A stretch of DNA of 64,000 bases, taken from positions 372,001-436,000 of the forward strand of contig NZ_JASZYU010000001.1 in the NCBI RefSeq assembly GCF_030316825.1, written 5' to 3'. The notes below the pieces were generated by a model that was not told the DNA's origin, did not search any database, and saw nothing but the letters and a program-made list of their open reading frames with translations. A program made the translations under genes and the position numbers. Below, one piece after another: positions 7,982 to 16,515 of the stretch; position 1 is the first letter of the stretch; every line of letters starts with the position of its first letter. The DNA comes from Variovorax fucosicus (GTDB lineage Bacteria > Pseudomonadota > Gammaproteobacteria > Burkholderiales > Burkholderiaceae_C).

Positions 7982-8842
7982 TCAAAGTTGACCCTGTGCA
8001 TCGAGTGAGAGAAGCCGCTCGGCAAGCTTTACCACCGGCAGATCGACCATGCGGCCGTCGAGGCTGATGACGCTGCCGCGCGCGGCCTGCGCGGCGCCGA
8101 TGACCCGGTGCGCCCAGGCGAGCTCTTCGACGCTCGGCCCCAGCGCCCGGTGCGCCGGTGCAACCTGTTCGGGATGGATGCACAACTTGCCACCGAACCC
8201 GCCGCGCCGCGCACGTCTCGCGTCGGATTCCAGTCGGGCCGCGTCGCGCCAATCGGCCGTGACGCCGTCGACGGGGGCCGCAAGCCCGGCGCGGCGCGAG
8301 GCCAGAACAATCGCCAGTCGAACCGACACCAGTTCCACCTCGTCGGCATCGCAGGCAAGACCGAGATCGGCCTGAAAGTCCAGATGCCCGAACGCGAGGC
8401 GCAACACCTGGGGTGCGGCGGCGATGGCGTCCAGGGAAGCCCAGCCCGCGGCAGACTCGATCAGCGGCACCAGCACGCCGGTGGGCCCCAGGGCTTCTGC
8501 CAACCCCGCCAGATCGCGCGGGTCTTCGGCCTTGGGGGCGACGAGGCCGGGGAGTCCGGCCAAGGCCAACCGTGCCGCCAGCGCCTTGTCTTCGTCGTGC
8601 CATGGCGTGCCCGCTGCATTGACGCGAACCAGCAGACGCGCACGGTCGATCTCCGGCAAGGCGAGGAATCCCTCTTCGAGGAGAGCGCGGGCCGATGCCT
8701 TCTTGTCCGGCGCGACGGCGTCTTCCAGATCGATGATCACCGCGCCGGCGCCCGTGCCCAGCGCGCGCACATAGCGCTCGGGCCGATCGGCCGGCACGAA
8801 CAGAAAGGTGCGGGCCAGTGCCAGCGCAGATGCGGTGTGCAT
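7982..8842 (-). CDS. ccl: CitE/HpcH-type lyase, candidate citramalyl-CoA lyase
   Basis: 286 residues from the ATG at 8842, one base after the stop of the CoA-transferase gene. CitE-type TIM barrel: TFLFVPADRPER, IIDLEDAV (metal-site Glu-Asp), LVRVNAAGTPWH, LVPLIESAAGW and GGKLCIHPEQV. CitE-like proteins without citrate lyase partners cleave malyl-CoA-type thioesters. Next to a CoA-transferase and a MaoC-type hydratase, the best fit is (S)-citramalyl-CoA lyase, giving acetyl-CoA and pyruvate. The symbol is by analogy with the Pseudomonas itaconate operon; malyl-CoA lyase activity is the alternative. Confidence 0.78.
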   Translation of the reverse strand: MHTASALALARTFLFVPADRPERYVRALGTGAGAVIIDLEDAVAPDKKASARALLEEGFLALPEIDRARLLVRVNAAGTPWHDEDKALAARLALAGLPGLVAPKAEDPRDLAGLAEALGPTGVLVPLIESAAGWASLDAIAAAPQVLRLAFGHLDFQADLGLACDADEVELVSVRLAIVLASRRAGLAAPVDGVTADWRDAARLESDARRARRGGFGGKLCIHPEQVAPAHRALGPSVEELAWAHRVIGAAQAARGSVISLDGRMVDLPVVKLAERLLSLDAQGQL

Positions 8843-8843
8843 G

Positions 8844-10025
8844 TCAGATGGCCTCGGCAGCGCGCAGCGCAGCAATGTCGGCGTCGCTGCGGCCCAGGCC
8901 GCGCAGGATGGCTTCGGTGTGCTCCCCGATGGCGGGTACGGCGTCCATCCGGTAGTCGAATGCGCTCTGGCGCCCCGGCGGCAGCAGTGCCGGGATGGCG
9001 CCGGCCGGCGAGCCGATTTCGCGCCAGCGCTCGCGCGCCTTCAACTGCGGATGCGCCCACAGCCCGGCCATGTCGTTCATGCGCGCGTTGGCGATCTGCG
9101 CGGCGTCCAGGCGCTCTTCGATCTGCGCCGTGCCCAGCGTGCCGAAGGCCTCGACGATGATTGCCTTCAAGGCAGCACGGTTCGCATTGCGCTTGGCGTT
9201 GGCGTCGAAGCGCGGATCGGCGGCCAGCGCCGGTTGCAGCAGCACCTTCTCGCAGAACACGCGCCACTCGCGCTCGTTCTGCAGGCCCAGCATCACGGTG
9301 CCGCCATCGCCCGCGGCGAACGGACCGTACGGATAGATCGTGGCGTGCGATGCCGCGCTGCGCGGTGGCGGCGCGGCGCCCTCGTAGGCGTAGTACATCG
9401 GAAAGCCCATCCACTCGGCCAGCGACTCGAGCATCGAAACGTCGATGTGCGATCCCTTGCCGGTCTTGCCACGCTGCAGCAGTGCGGCCAGCACGCCGGT
9501 GTACGCGTACATGCCGGCGGCGATGTCGGCGATCGAATTGCCGGACTTGCAAGGCTCGTCGGCCGTGCCGGTGACCGACAGAAAACCGGCCTCGCTCTGG
9601 ATCAGGAGGTCGTACGCCTTCTTGTCGCGGTACGGGCCATCTTCGCCGTAGCCCGAGATGTCGCAGACGATGAGCCGCGGGTACCTGGCCTGCAGCGCCT
9701 CTGCCCCCAGTCCCATGCGCGCCGCGGCGCCGGGTGCGAGGTTTTGCACCAGCACGTCCGCATCGGCGATCAGCTCCATCAGCACCGCCTGCGCGGCCGG
9801 CTGCTTCAGATCGAGCGTCAGGCTTTCCTTGGAGCGATTCACCCAGACGAAGTGCGAGGCCTCGCCGTCGACGCGCTGGTCGTAGGCACGCGCAAAGTCG
9901 CCGACGCCGGGGCGCTCGACCTTGATCACGCGGGCGCCCAGGTCGGCCAGCTGGCGCGTGCAGAACGGCGCAGCAATCGCGTGTTCGAGCGAGATGACGG
10001 TGATGCCGTCGAGCGGTCTTGTCAT
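8844..10025 (-). CDS. ict: CaiB/BaiF family CoA-transferase, candidate itaconate/mesaconate CoA-transferase
   Basis: 393 residues. GITVISLEHAIAAPFCTRQLADLGARVIKVE is the usual N-terminus, and KSGNSIADIAAGMYA holds the catalytic aspartate. It would transfer CoA from a donor such as succinyl-CoA to a C5 dicarboxylate. It sits between the acyl-CoA dehydrogenase (17 bases upstream) and the CitE lyase (1 base downstream), so the genes are surely co-transcribed. The substrate is inferred from the neighbouring hydratase and lyase; mesaconate, itaconate and citramalate are all possible. Confidence 0.8.
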   Translation of the reverse strand: MTRPLDGITVISLEHAIAAPFCTRQLADLGARVIKVERPGVGDFARAYDQRVDGEASHFVWVNRSKESLTLDLKQPAAQAVLMELIADADVLVQNLAPGAAARMGLGAEALQARYPRLIVCDISGYGEDGPYRDKKAYDLLIQSEAGFLSVTGTADEPCKSGNSIADIAAGMYAYTGVLAALLQRGKTGKGSHIDVSMLESLAEWMGFPMYYAYEGAAPPPRSAASHATIYPYGPFAAGDGGTVMLGLQNEREWRVFCEKVLLQPALAADPRFDANAKRNANRAALKAIIVEAFGTLGTAQIEERLDAAQIANARMNDMAGLWAHPQLKARERWREIGSPAGAIPALLPPGRQSAFDYRMDAVPAIGEHTEAILRGLGRSDADIAALRAAEAI

Positions 10026-10041
10026 GGCTTTGTGCTCCGGC

Positions 10042-11211
10042 TCAGAACGAACGCGGCAATCCGAGCAGGTGCTCGGCCACGTACGAGTAGATGAGGTTGG
10101 TCGAGATCGGCGCGACCTGGTAGAGGCGCGTCTCGCGGAACTTGCGCTCCACGTCGTATTCGCAGGCAAAGCCGAAGCCGCCGTGTGTCTGCAGGCAGGT
10201 GTTGGCCGCTTCCCAGCTCGCCTTGGCCGCCAGGTACTTGGCCATGTTGGCCTCGGCGCCACAGGGCTGGCCAGCGTCGAACAGCGTGCAGGCCTTGAAG
10301 CGCATCAGGTTGGCCGCTTCGGCTTCGATGTAGTTGTCGGCAATGGGGAACTGGATGCCCTGGTTCTGGCCGATGGCGCGACCGAACACGTTGCGGTCGC
10401 TGGCGTAGCGGCGCGCCTTGTCGATGAACCACCAGGCGTCGCCGATGCATTCGGCGGCGATCAGCGTGCGCTCGGCGTTCAGCCCGTCGAGGATGTACTT
10501 GAAGCCCTTGCCCTCCTCGCCGATCAGGTTCTCGACCGGGATCTCGAGGTTGTCGAAGAAGACTTCGTTGGTCTCGTGATTCACCATGTTGAGAATCGGT
10601 CGCACCGTCATGCCGTTGCCGATCGCCTGCTTCAGGTCGACGATGAAGATCGACATGCCCTCGGACTTTTTCTTGACCTCGGCCAGCGGCGTGGTGCGCG
10701 CCAGCAGGATCATCAGATCGGAATGCTGGATGCGAGAGATCCACACCTTCTGCCCATTGACCACGTAGCGATCGCCTTTTTTCACGGCGCTGGTCTTGAT
10801 CTTGGTGGTATCGGTGCCGGTGGTCGGCTCGGTGACGGCCATGGTCTGCAGGCGCAGCTTGCCGCTTGCGATGTCGGGCAGGTATTGGCGCTTTTGCGCC
10901 TCGCTGCCATGGCGCAGCAAGGTGCCCATGTTGTACATCTGGCCGTGGCACGAGCCGGCATTGCCGCCCGAGAAGTTGATCTCTTCCATGATGACCGACG
11001 CTTCGGCCAGCCCGAGGCCCGAGCCGCCGTACTCGGCCGGAATCAGCGCGGCGAGCCAGCCGGCCTCGGTCAGGGCATCCACAAATGCATCGGGGTAGCC
11101 ACGCTCGTGGTCAACCTTCTGCCAATACGCGGAATCGAACTGGCCGCACACGGCGCGCAGTGCGTCGCGCATGTCCTGATGGGCGTCGGGGGTCGGGACT
11201 TGGGTTTTCAT
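10042..11211 (-). CDS. Acyl-CoA dehydrogenase family protein
   Basis: 389 residues with all three ACAD domains: N-terminal helices, the FAD-binding beta domain (MAVTEPTTGTD, QKVWISRI) and C-terminal helices with QTHGGFGFACEYDVERKFRE. The C-terminal segment reads LYQVAPISTNLIYSYVAEHLLG, so the glutamate that acts as base in medium-chain enzymes is absent. A glutamate in LNAERTLIAAE lies where isovaleryl-CoA dehydrogenase has its base. It lies within the putative itaconate operon, as does an ACAD in Pseudomonas, and may act on a methyl-branched C5 CoA ester. Confidence 0.88.
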   Translation of the reverse strand: MKTQVPTPDAHQDMRDALRAVCGQFDSAYWQKVDHERGYPDAFVDALTEAGWLAALIPAEYGGSGLGLAEASVIMEEINFSGGNAGSCHGQMYNMGTLLRHGSEAQKRQYLPDIASGKLRLQTMAVTEPTTGTDTTKIKTSAVKKGDRYVVNGQKVWISRIQHSDLMILLARTTPLAEVKKKSEGMSIFIVDLKQAIGNGMTVRPILNMVNHETNEVFFDNLEIPVENLIGEEGKGFKYILDGLNAERTLIAAECIGDAWWFIDKARRYASDRNVFGRAIGQNQGIQFPIADNYIEAEAANLMRFKACTLFDAGQPCGAEANMAKYLAAKASWEAANTCLQTHGGFGFACEYDVERKFRETRLYQVAPISTNLIYSYVAEHLLGLPRSF

Positions 11212-11224
11212 GGGATTCGTTTTT

Positions 11225-12091
11225 TCAAGCGAGGGTTGCGGTGGCCTGCATCGTCAGCCAGCCGTCGGCGTCTTCGCCCCAGAGGCGGAAGGTCTTGCCG
11301 TCGGCTTCGGGGCGTCCGTGCACACGGAAAGGCGCGATGTCGAAGGTGGGGCGCACCGCGCGGAACTCGAAGCGTGCGAACGCCGCTTCGGGCTTCTCGC
11401 GGCGCAGCAGGTCGACCAGCAGCGTGGCGATCAGCGGGCCGTGCACGATCAGGCCCGGATAGCCCTCGACTTCGGTCACGTAGCGGCGGTCGTAGTGGAT
11501 GCGGTGGCCATTGAAGGTCAGCGCCGAATAGCGGAACAGCAGCACGTCGTCGGCCAGCAGGTCGCGGCTGAAGGCGGCGTCTTTCTGTGCCGCGGTCGGC
11601 GGCGGTGCCGCCTCGCCCGGCGCGGCCGCGGCGCGGTAGACGATGTCGTGCTCTTCGGTCAGCGCCAGCCCGCGCTCGTTGTGAACCTCGTGCCGCACCA
11701 GCACGAACACCAGCTCGCCGGTACGGCCGGCCTTGTGCGTGACCGACGCGATGGTCGACGTGCGCTTCACAGCATCGCCCACGCGCAGCGGGTTGCCCGC
11801 TTCCCACGCCAGCCGCCCGCCGGCCCACATGCGGCGCGGCAGCGGCACCGGGGGCAGGAAGCCACCGCGCCTGGCATGGCCGTCCGGCCCGATCTCCGAC
11901 TGCCGGTGGTGTGGCAGGAAGTACAGCCAATGCCACAGCGCGGGCAGCGGCGTGCCGGCCTCCGGCAGCGGATCGTCGCGGTCCAGCGTGGCCGACAGCG
12001 CGCGCACGGGTGCAGCAGTGATGCAGTCTGCAAACGTCTCGCTGCGGCCTTGCCACGCCTGAAGCGCACCGATCTCTCGTTCATCCAGCAT
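11225..12091 (-). CDS. ich: MaoC/FAS1-type hydratase, candidate itaconyl- or mesaconyl-C4-CoA hydratase
   Basis: 288 residues from the ATG at 12091, which has AAGGAG eight bases upstream; an ATG two codons earlier (12097) is too close to that site. Double hot-dog protein: the C-terminal half carries NGHRIHYDRRYV and EGYPGLIVHGPL, the hydratase active-site signature of mesaconyl-C4-CoA and itaconyl-CoA hydratases. It would hydrate the CoA ester to citramalyl-CoA. First gene of the operon, divergent from a LysR gene. The order hydratase, ACAD, CoA-transferase, CitE lyase matches my recollection of the P. aeruginosa itaconate cluster. Confidence 0.8.
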   Translation of the reverse strand: MLDEREIGALQAWQGRSETFADCITAAPVRALSATLDRDDPLPEAGTPLPALWHWLYFLPHHRQSEIGPDGHARRGGFLPPVPLPRRMWAGGRLAWEAGNPLRVGDAVKRTSTIASVTHKAGRTGELVFVLVRHEVHNERGLALTEEHDIVYRAAAAPGEAAPPPTAAQKDAAFSRDLLADDVLLFRYSALTFNGHRIHYDRRYVTEVEGYPGLIVHGPLIATLLVDLLRREKPEAAFARFEFRAVRPTFDIAPFRVHGRPEADGKTFRLWGEDADGWLTMQATATLA

Positions 12092-12106
12092 CGTCATGTC
12101 TCCTTG

Positions 12107-12118
12107 CATGACGTCATG
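12107..12118. promoter_or_regulatory. 12-base perfect palindrome upstream of the hydratase gene
   Basis: CATGACGTCATG is a perfect palindrome just upstream of the ribosome binding site of the hydratase gene (start 12091) and downstream of any promoter in this gap. It could be an operator or a leader element. A weaker inverted repeat, GATTTC (12150-12155) and GAAATC (12170-12175), lies closer to the LysR gene and is an alternative regulator site. Confidence 0.3.
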
Positions 12119-12201
12119 GTCGCCGCTGCCGCACCGCTGCACAATCTGCGATTTCTGTACCAAGCCTTCGAAATCTCCAAAGGCTCGCTAGAATTTCCGG
12201 C

Positions 12202-13098
12202 ATGCAGTTCGACCAGACAGACCTGCGCCTCTTCCTCGCCGTCGCGGAAATCGGAAGCATCACGGGCGCCGCCGAACGCCAGCACCTTTCGCTTGGCGCG
12301 GCCAGTGCGCGAATCAAGGCGCTGGAGTCCAAGTGCGAGGTTCAGTTGCTCACACGCGAGGCGCGCGGCGTGCGTCTTTTGCCTGCGGGCGAAGCGCTTT
12401 TGCACCATGCCCGCCTGCTGCTGGCGCAGGCCGAGCAGTTGCGCGGCGAGCTGCACGAATACCGCGGCGGCTTGCGCGGCCATCTGCGCATCTTCGCCAA
12501 CACGACGGCGGTGACCGACCTGCTGCCCGAGGTCCTTCCGGGGTTCCTGAACCGAAACCCGCAGATCAGCGTCGACCTTCAGGAAAAGCCGAATGCTCTG
12601 ATTCCGCGCGGCGTGCTGGACGGGCGCGCGGACGTCGGCATCGTCGCGGGCCAGGTCGATACCCTGGGGCTCGAGAGCATTCACTTCAGCACCGACCGGC
12701 TCGTGCTGGTGACCTCGCGGAAACATCGCTTTGCCAAGCGTCGTCGCATCTCCTTCGTGGAGACGCTGGACGAAGACGCGATCGGCATGCAGCAGGGCAG
12801 CACCCTTCAGGCTTTCCTGAGCCAGATCACCGACAACCTCGGCAAGCACCAGCGGCTGCGCGTGCGGCTCAGCAACTTCGACGCGATGTGCCGGATGATC
12901 AGCAGCGGCGTCGGCATCGGTGTCGTGCCCGAGTCTGCGGCGCGACGCAACAAGGATGCCATGCAGCTCGCTCTGATCGAGTTGACCGACCCCTGGTGCG
13001 TGCGGGAGCGCTATTTGCTGGTTCGCGAACGGGCCAGGCTGCCAAGCTATGCCGGCGAGCTGGTCGACATCCTCTGTGCGGCCCACAGACCGGGCTGA
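12202..13098 (+). CDS. LysR family transcriptional regulator
   Basis: 298 residues. HTH at residues 1-60 (LRLFLAVAEIGSITGAAERQ, SLGAASARIKALE). The rest is a LysR effector domain closely similar in layout to the regulator at 6025 (ANTTAVTDLLPEVLPGFL; SNFDAMCRMISSGVGIGVVP). Both share the FDAMC segment and probably arose from one another or from a common ancestor. Divergent from the hydratase gene by 110 bases, so it likely activates the putative itaconate operon. Confidence 0.9.
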   Translation: MQFDQTDLRLFLAVAEIGSITGAAERQHLSLGAASARIKALESKCEVQLLTREARGVRLLPAGEALLHHARLLLAQAEQLRGELHEYRGGLRGHLRIFANTTAVTDLLPEVLPGFLNRNPQISVDLQEKPNALIPRGVLDGRADVGIVAGQVDTLGLESIHFSTDRLVLVTSRKHRFAKRRRISFVETLDEDAIGMQQGSTLQAFLSQITDNLGKHQRLRVRLSNFDAMCRMISSGVGIGVVPESAARRNKDAMQLALIELTDPWCVRERYLLVRERARLPSYAGELVDILCAAHRPG

Positions 13099-13131
13099 AG
13101 CCCGCAAACCGCCCTTGTGCATCTGCAAACC

Positions 13132-13761
13132 ATGCAACGACTGATCGAAATTTCGTCCGGGACCATCGAGGTCTTTCTCGATAAGCCCGTTGAATCCCCC
13201 CGGGGCATCGCGCTGGTCGCACACCCTCAGCCCCTGCTCGGAGGCTCCGCCGAGCACAAGATCCCTCAATTGCTCGCCAAGGCCGTGCTCGAGTTGGGCT
13301 GGATCGCTGTGCGCCCCAACTTTCGCGGAGTGGGCGCCAGTTCGGGAAAGCACGATGCAGGCATCGGTGAAGTCGACGACCTGTTCGAGCTGCTCCGGAT
13401 GCTGCGCGCGGAGTTCGGCAGCCTGCCGGTGGCGTTGATCGGCTTCTCGTTCGGTGCCTTCGTCCAGGCCGGCGTGGCGGGGCGGATGGCGCGCGCCGGC
13501 CACGGCGCGGACCATGTGATCCTCGCCGGCTTCCCGGTCGGCCACGTGGAAGGCCAGCGGCACTACGCCCCGGAGCCCCTGCCCGCCGGCGCCTTGCTGG
13601 TGCATGGCGAGTTCGATGAGCGCGTGCCGCTGGAGGCTGTGCTCCAGTGGGCCAGGCAAGACGTGCACCCGGTGACGGTGATACCGGGCGCGGATCACTT
13701 CTTCAAGGGCAAGCTCGCCGTGCTGCGCGCCCTGGTGGTCGCGCACATGAAGCCGCGTTGA
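13132..13761 (+). CDS. Alpha/beta hydrolase (COG2945-like)
   Basis: 209 residues from the ATG at 13132; an in-frame GTG at 13117 is less likely. The strand ALVAHPQPLLGG, FRGVGAS, the nucleophile elbow GFSFGAF (GxSxG), LVHGEFDERVP with an acidic residue and GADHFFKGKL with the catalytic histidine make a complete catalytic triad. Small hydrolases of this type are usually cytoplasmic esterases of unknown substrate. It follows the LysR gene by 33 bases on the same strand and is convergent with a Bug gene. Confidence 0.82.
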   Translation: MQRLIEISSGTIEVFLDKPVESPRGIALVAHPQPLLGGSAEHKIPQLLAKAVLELGWIAVRPNFRGVGASSGKHDAGIGEVDDLFELLRMLRAEFGSLPVALIGFSFGAFVQAGVAGRMARAGHGADHVILAGFPVGHVEGQRHYAPEPLPAGALLVHGEFDERVPLEAVLQWARQDVHPVTVIPGADHFFKGKLAVLRALVVAHMKPR

Positions 13762-13796
13762 CCGCACGGGACGGCCCCGCGCGAACAAGCCGTTGA

Positions 13797-14768
13797 TCAG
13801 TCCAGGGTTGCGCCCGTGAGCTTGACGAGGCCGGCATAGCGGTCGAGTTCCGATTTCCAGAAGCTCGAGAAACTCGCCGCGTCGCCCGGACGGACTTCGG
13901 CGCCGATGTCGGCGAGCCGCTTGCCCAGATCACCGGCCTTGAAGCTGGCCTGCACGGCCGCGTTGAGCCGCTCGACCACGGCAGGCGGCGTGTTCGCCGG
14001 TGCCGCCAGGCCGTACCAGGCGTTCATCGCCATGCCCTTGATGCCCAGTTCTTCGAATGTCGGAACCGAAGGCAGCATCGGGTGCCGCCTGTTCGAAGCG
14101 ACGGCAATAGCGCGGATCTTGCCGCCCTTGATCTGGCCGTAAGCCCCGGTGTCGAGCATGTAGTCGAGCTGGCCCGCCATCACGTCGGTGAGTGCCGGTG
14201 AGCTGCCCTTGTAGGGCACGTGGATCACATCGATACCGGCAACCGACTTGAACAACTCGCCCGCCAGATGCGCCGAGTTCCCGACCCCGCCGGAGCCGTA
14301 CGACAACTTGCCCGGCGTCGCCTTCGCCGCCTTGATGATGTCTGCAGGCGCCTTGTAGGGCGACCCGGCCGCCACGATCATCACGCTGGGAATGACAGCC
14401 AGCGAGGCAACTGGCGTGAAGTCCTTGACCGGGTCGAAGCCGGTTTTCTTGTAGAGGTAGGGATTGGCCGAATTGGTCGAGCTGGTGGCCAACAGCAGCG
14501 TGTAGCCATCCGCGGGCTGGCGAATGAACTGCTGCGTTCCGATGTTGCCGCCGGCGCCAGCGACGTTGTCGACGATGACGCTCTGCCCCAACTGCACGCG
14601 CAGGGCTTCTGCCAGCGCGCGACCCACCGCGTCGGTGGCGCCGCCGGCGGGCCAGGGCACGATCAGGCGGATGGGTTTCTGAGGATAGGTCTGTGCGATG
14701 GCGGCGTGGCCGACGGCGGCCAAGGCGAAGCCCACGGCGCAGAGTTTCAGGAATTCTTTTCTGATCAT
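13797..14768 (-). CDS. Bug/TctC family periplasmic solute-binding receptor
   Basis: 323 residues. Signal peptide about 1-25 (ends AIAQ), then TYPQKPIRLIVPWPAGGATDAVGR and VPYKGSSPALTDVMAGQ. Last gene of a four-gene minus-strand operon in which RraA-type aldolases and Bug receptors alternate. It is clearly different in sequence from the other Bug protein of the same operon (15486-16469), so the two probably bind different acids or are old duplicates. Confidence 0.92.
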   Translation of the reverse strand: MIRKEFLKLCAVGFALAAVGHAAIAQTYPQKPIRLIVPWPAGGATDAVGRALAEALRVQLGQSVIVDNVAGAGGNIGTQQFIRQPADGYTLLLATSSTNSANPYLYKKTGFDPVKDFTPVASLAVIPSVMIVAAGSPYKAPADIIKAAKATPGKLSYGSGGVGNSAHLAGELFKSVAGIDVIHVPYKGSSPALTDVMAGQLDYMLDTGAYGQIKGGKIRAIAVASNRRHPMLPSVPTFEELGIKGMAMNAWYGLAAPANTPPAVVERLNAAVQASFKAGDLGKRLADIGAEVRPGDAASFSSFWKSELDRYAGLVKLTGATLD

Positions 14769-14808
14769 GGGATGTCTCCAGGAATTGAGGAACGGGTGAA
14801 GAGCGCGG

Positions 14809-15447
14809 TCAGGCCAGCCCGAAGCGGCGCAGCGTTTCGGCGAGGCCGAGCAAATCGGCCGTCATCGCGCCCTCGCCGATGGCCTTGCGCTGCCCGGCTT
14901 CCTTGTCTTCACGCGCGAGGCTGCTGGCAATGGCGGACTCGACTTCATCGAGCGGCACCACCGCCAGGCCGTCGCGATCGCCGACGATGATGTCGCCGGG
15001 GTGGATCAGCACATCGCCGATGGCGATCGGCACGTTGATCCTGCCGGGCTGGTTCTTGCCGGTGCCCTTGATCGACAGGCCGCGGCAGAACACCGGAAAG
15101 CCCAGTTCGATAATGAGGTTGGCGTCACGCACGCAGCCGTTGATCACGAGGCCGACGATGCCGACCTTCATCGCCTGGATCGTCAGCACGTCGCCCCACG
15201 GACCGGCTTCCATGAAGCCCTTGGCGTCGACCACCAGCACGTCACCGGACTTCGCCTTCTGCACTGCGTAGTGCAGCATCAGGTTGTCGGCCGGGCGGCA
15301 GTCGACGGTGAAGGCCGGACCAGCCAGGCGCACGGTGGGATCAATCGGCTTCATGCCATGGTCGAGCGCACCTTTGGCGCCTTGCGCCTCGTACACGGTC
15401 GCTGCACCGAGATCGCGCAGCTGGTTCAGTTGTTCAAGAGTAGCCAA
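14809..15447 (-). CDS. RraA family aldolase-type protein (HMG/CHA aldolase-like)
   Basis: 212 residues from a TTG start at 15447, chosen because GGAG lies eight bases upstream and no ATG precedes the conserved N-terminus. GDVLVVDAKG, WGDVLTIQA and NGCVRDANLI (Arg-Asp pair) are hallmarks of the class II pyruvate aldolases that cleave 4-hydroxy-4-methyl-2-oxoglutarate or 4-carboxy-4-hydroxy-2-oxoadipate. True RraA, the RNase E inhibitor, shares the fold but would not sit in an operon with carboxylate receptors. Retro-aldol cleavage of a branched oxo-dicarboxylate to pyruvate is the likely role. Confidence 0.82.
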   Translation of the reverse strand: MATLEQLNQLRDLGAATVYEAQGAKGALDHGMKPIDPTVRLAGPAFTVDCRPADNLMLHYAVQKAKSGDVLVVDAKGFMEAGPWGDVLTIQAMKVGIVGLVINGCVRDANLIIELGFPVFCRGLSIKGTGKNQPGRINVPIAIGDVLIHPGDIIVGDRDGLAVVPLDEVESAIASSLAREDKEAGQRKAIGEGAMTADLLGLAETLRRFGLA

Positions 15448-15485
15448 GAAAATCTCCAGAAGATTCGGAATGACCTCGCGGCCGC

Positions 15486-16469
15486 TCAGTCCACCTTCGC
15501 GCCGGAACGCTTGACCAGGGATTCCCAGTAAGGAAGTTCCTTGTCGATGAACTGGCTGAACTGCCCGGAACTGCCCGCGACGTCGCGCGAGCCCATCTCT
15601 GCGAGGCTCTTCGCCACGTCCGGGCTCTTGAGCACCTTGACCAGGTCGCGATTCAAACGCTCGGCAAGAGCAGGCGGCGTCTTCGCGGGGGCGAAGATGC
15701 CGTACCAGTTCTCGACCACGAAATTCCCGTAGCCGAGCTCCTTCATCGTCGGGACGTCGGGGAGGTTTTTGGAACGTGTACTGCCGGTCGTTGCAAGCGC
15801 TCGAATGCGCCCGCCTCCGACGAGTTGCGAGGCAATCGCCGTGGTGGTCTCGAATGCGACCGGCACTTGCCCCGCAATCACGTCCTGCAGCGCCGGGCCC
15901 TGTCCGCGATAGGGCACGTGCGTCATGTCCAGCTTCATCTCGAGCTTCAGCAGTTCCCCCATCAGATGTTGCGGGCTGCCGCTTCCACCGGAAGCAAAGC
16001 TGTACTTCCCGGGCGCCGCCTTGACCGCCGCAACGAGCTGATCGACCGTCTTCGCGGACTCGGAAGCGTTGACATACAAGACCAGCGGCACGGAGGCCAC
16101 CTCGACAATGGGCGTGAGTGCCTTGACGGGATCGAGGCGAAGCTTGTAGAGATTGCGGTTGATGACCACACCCGTGTTGTTTCCCAGCAGCAAGGTGCAG
16201 CCGTCGGGCGCAGCGCCCGATACGAACTCGGTGCCGATGTTGCTGCTGGCGCCGCCCTTGTTGTCCACGATCACCGTTGTGCCCAGTTCCTTCGCGAGGC
16301 CCGGCGCCACCAGCCGCGCAAGAATGTCGGTAGTGCCGCCAGGCGGATAGGGCGACACGAGCTTCACGACCTTGCAGGGGTAGGCTGTCTGGGCCATGGC
16401 ACCGCAAGCAGCCGCAGCCATCGCTGCACCCAACGCACCTGCAACGAAGCGATGAAGAGCTGGTTTCAT
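15486..16469 (-). CDS. Bug/TctC family periplasmic solute-binding receptor
   Basis: 327 residues from the ATG at 16469. Signal peptide about 1-27 (GAMAQ), then YPCKVVKLVSPYPPGGTTDILAR, VDNKGGASSNIGTE and VPYRGQGPALQDV. A cysteine near the mature N-terminus and another in PDGCTLLLG may form a disulphide, which is unusual among the Bug proteins in this window. Lies between two RraA-type genes, 38 and 46 bases apart, in one operon. Confidence 0.92.
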   Translation of the reverse strand: MKPALHRFVAGALGAAMAAAACGAMAQTAYPCKVVKLVSPYPPGGTTDILARLVAPGLAKELGTTVIVDNKGGASSNIGTEFVSGAAPDGCTLLLGNNTGVVINRNLYKLRLDPVKALTPIVEVASVPLVLYVNASESAKTVDQLVAAVKAAPGKYSFASGGSGSPQHLMGELLKLEMKLDMTHVPYRGQGPALQDVIAGQVPVAFETTTAIASQLVGGGRIRALATTGSTRSKNLPDVPTMKELGYGNFVVENWYGIFAPAKTPPALAERLNRDLVKVLKSPDVAKSLAEMGSRDVAGSSGQFSQFIDKELPYWESLVKRSGAKVD

Positions 16470-16515
16470 GTTGTCTCCAATTTGATGTTTCGACATTGCC
16501 GTGAACGCGCGCCAG

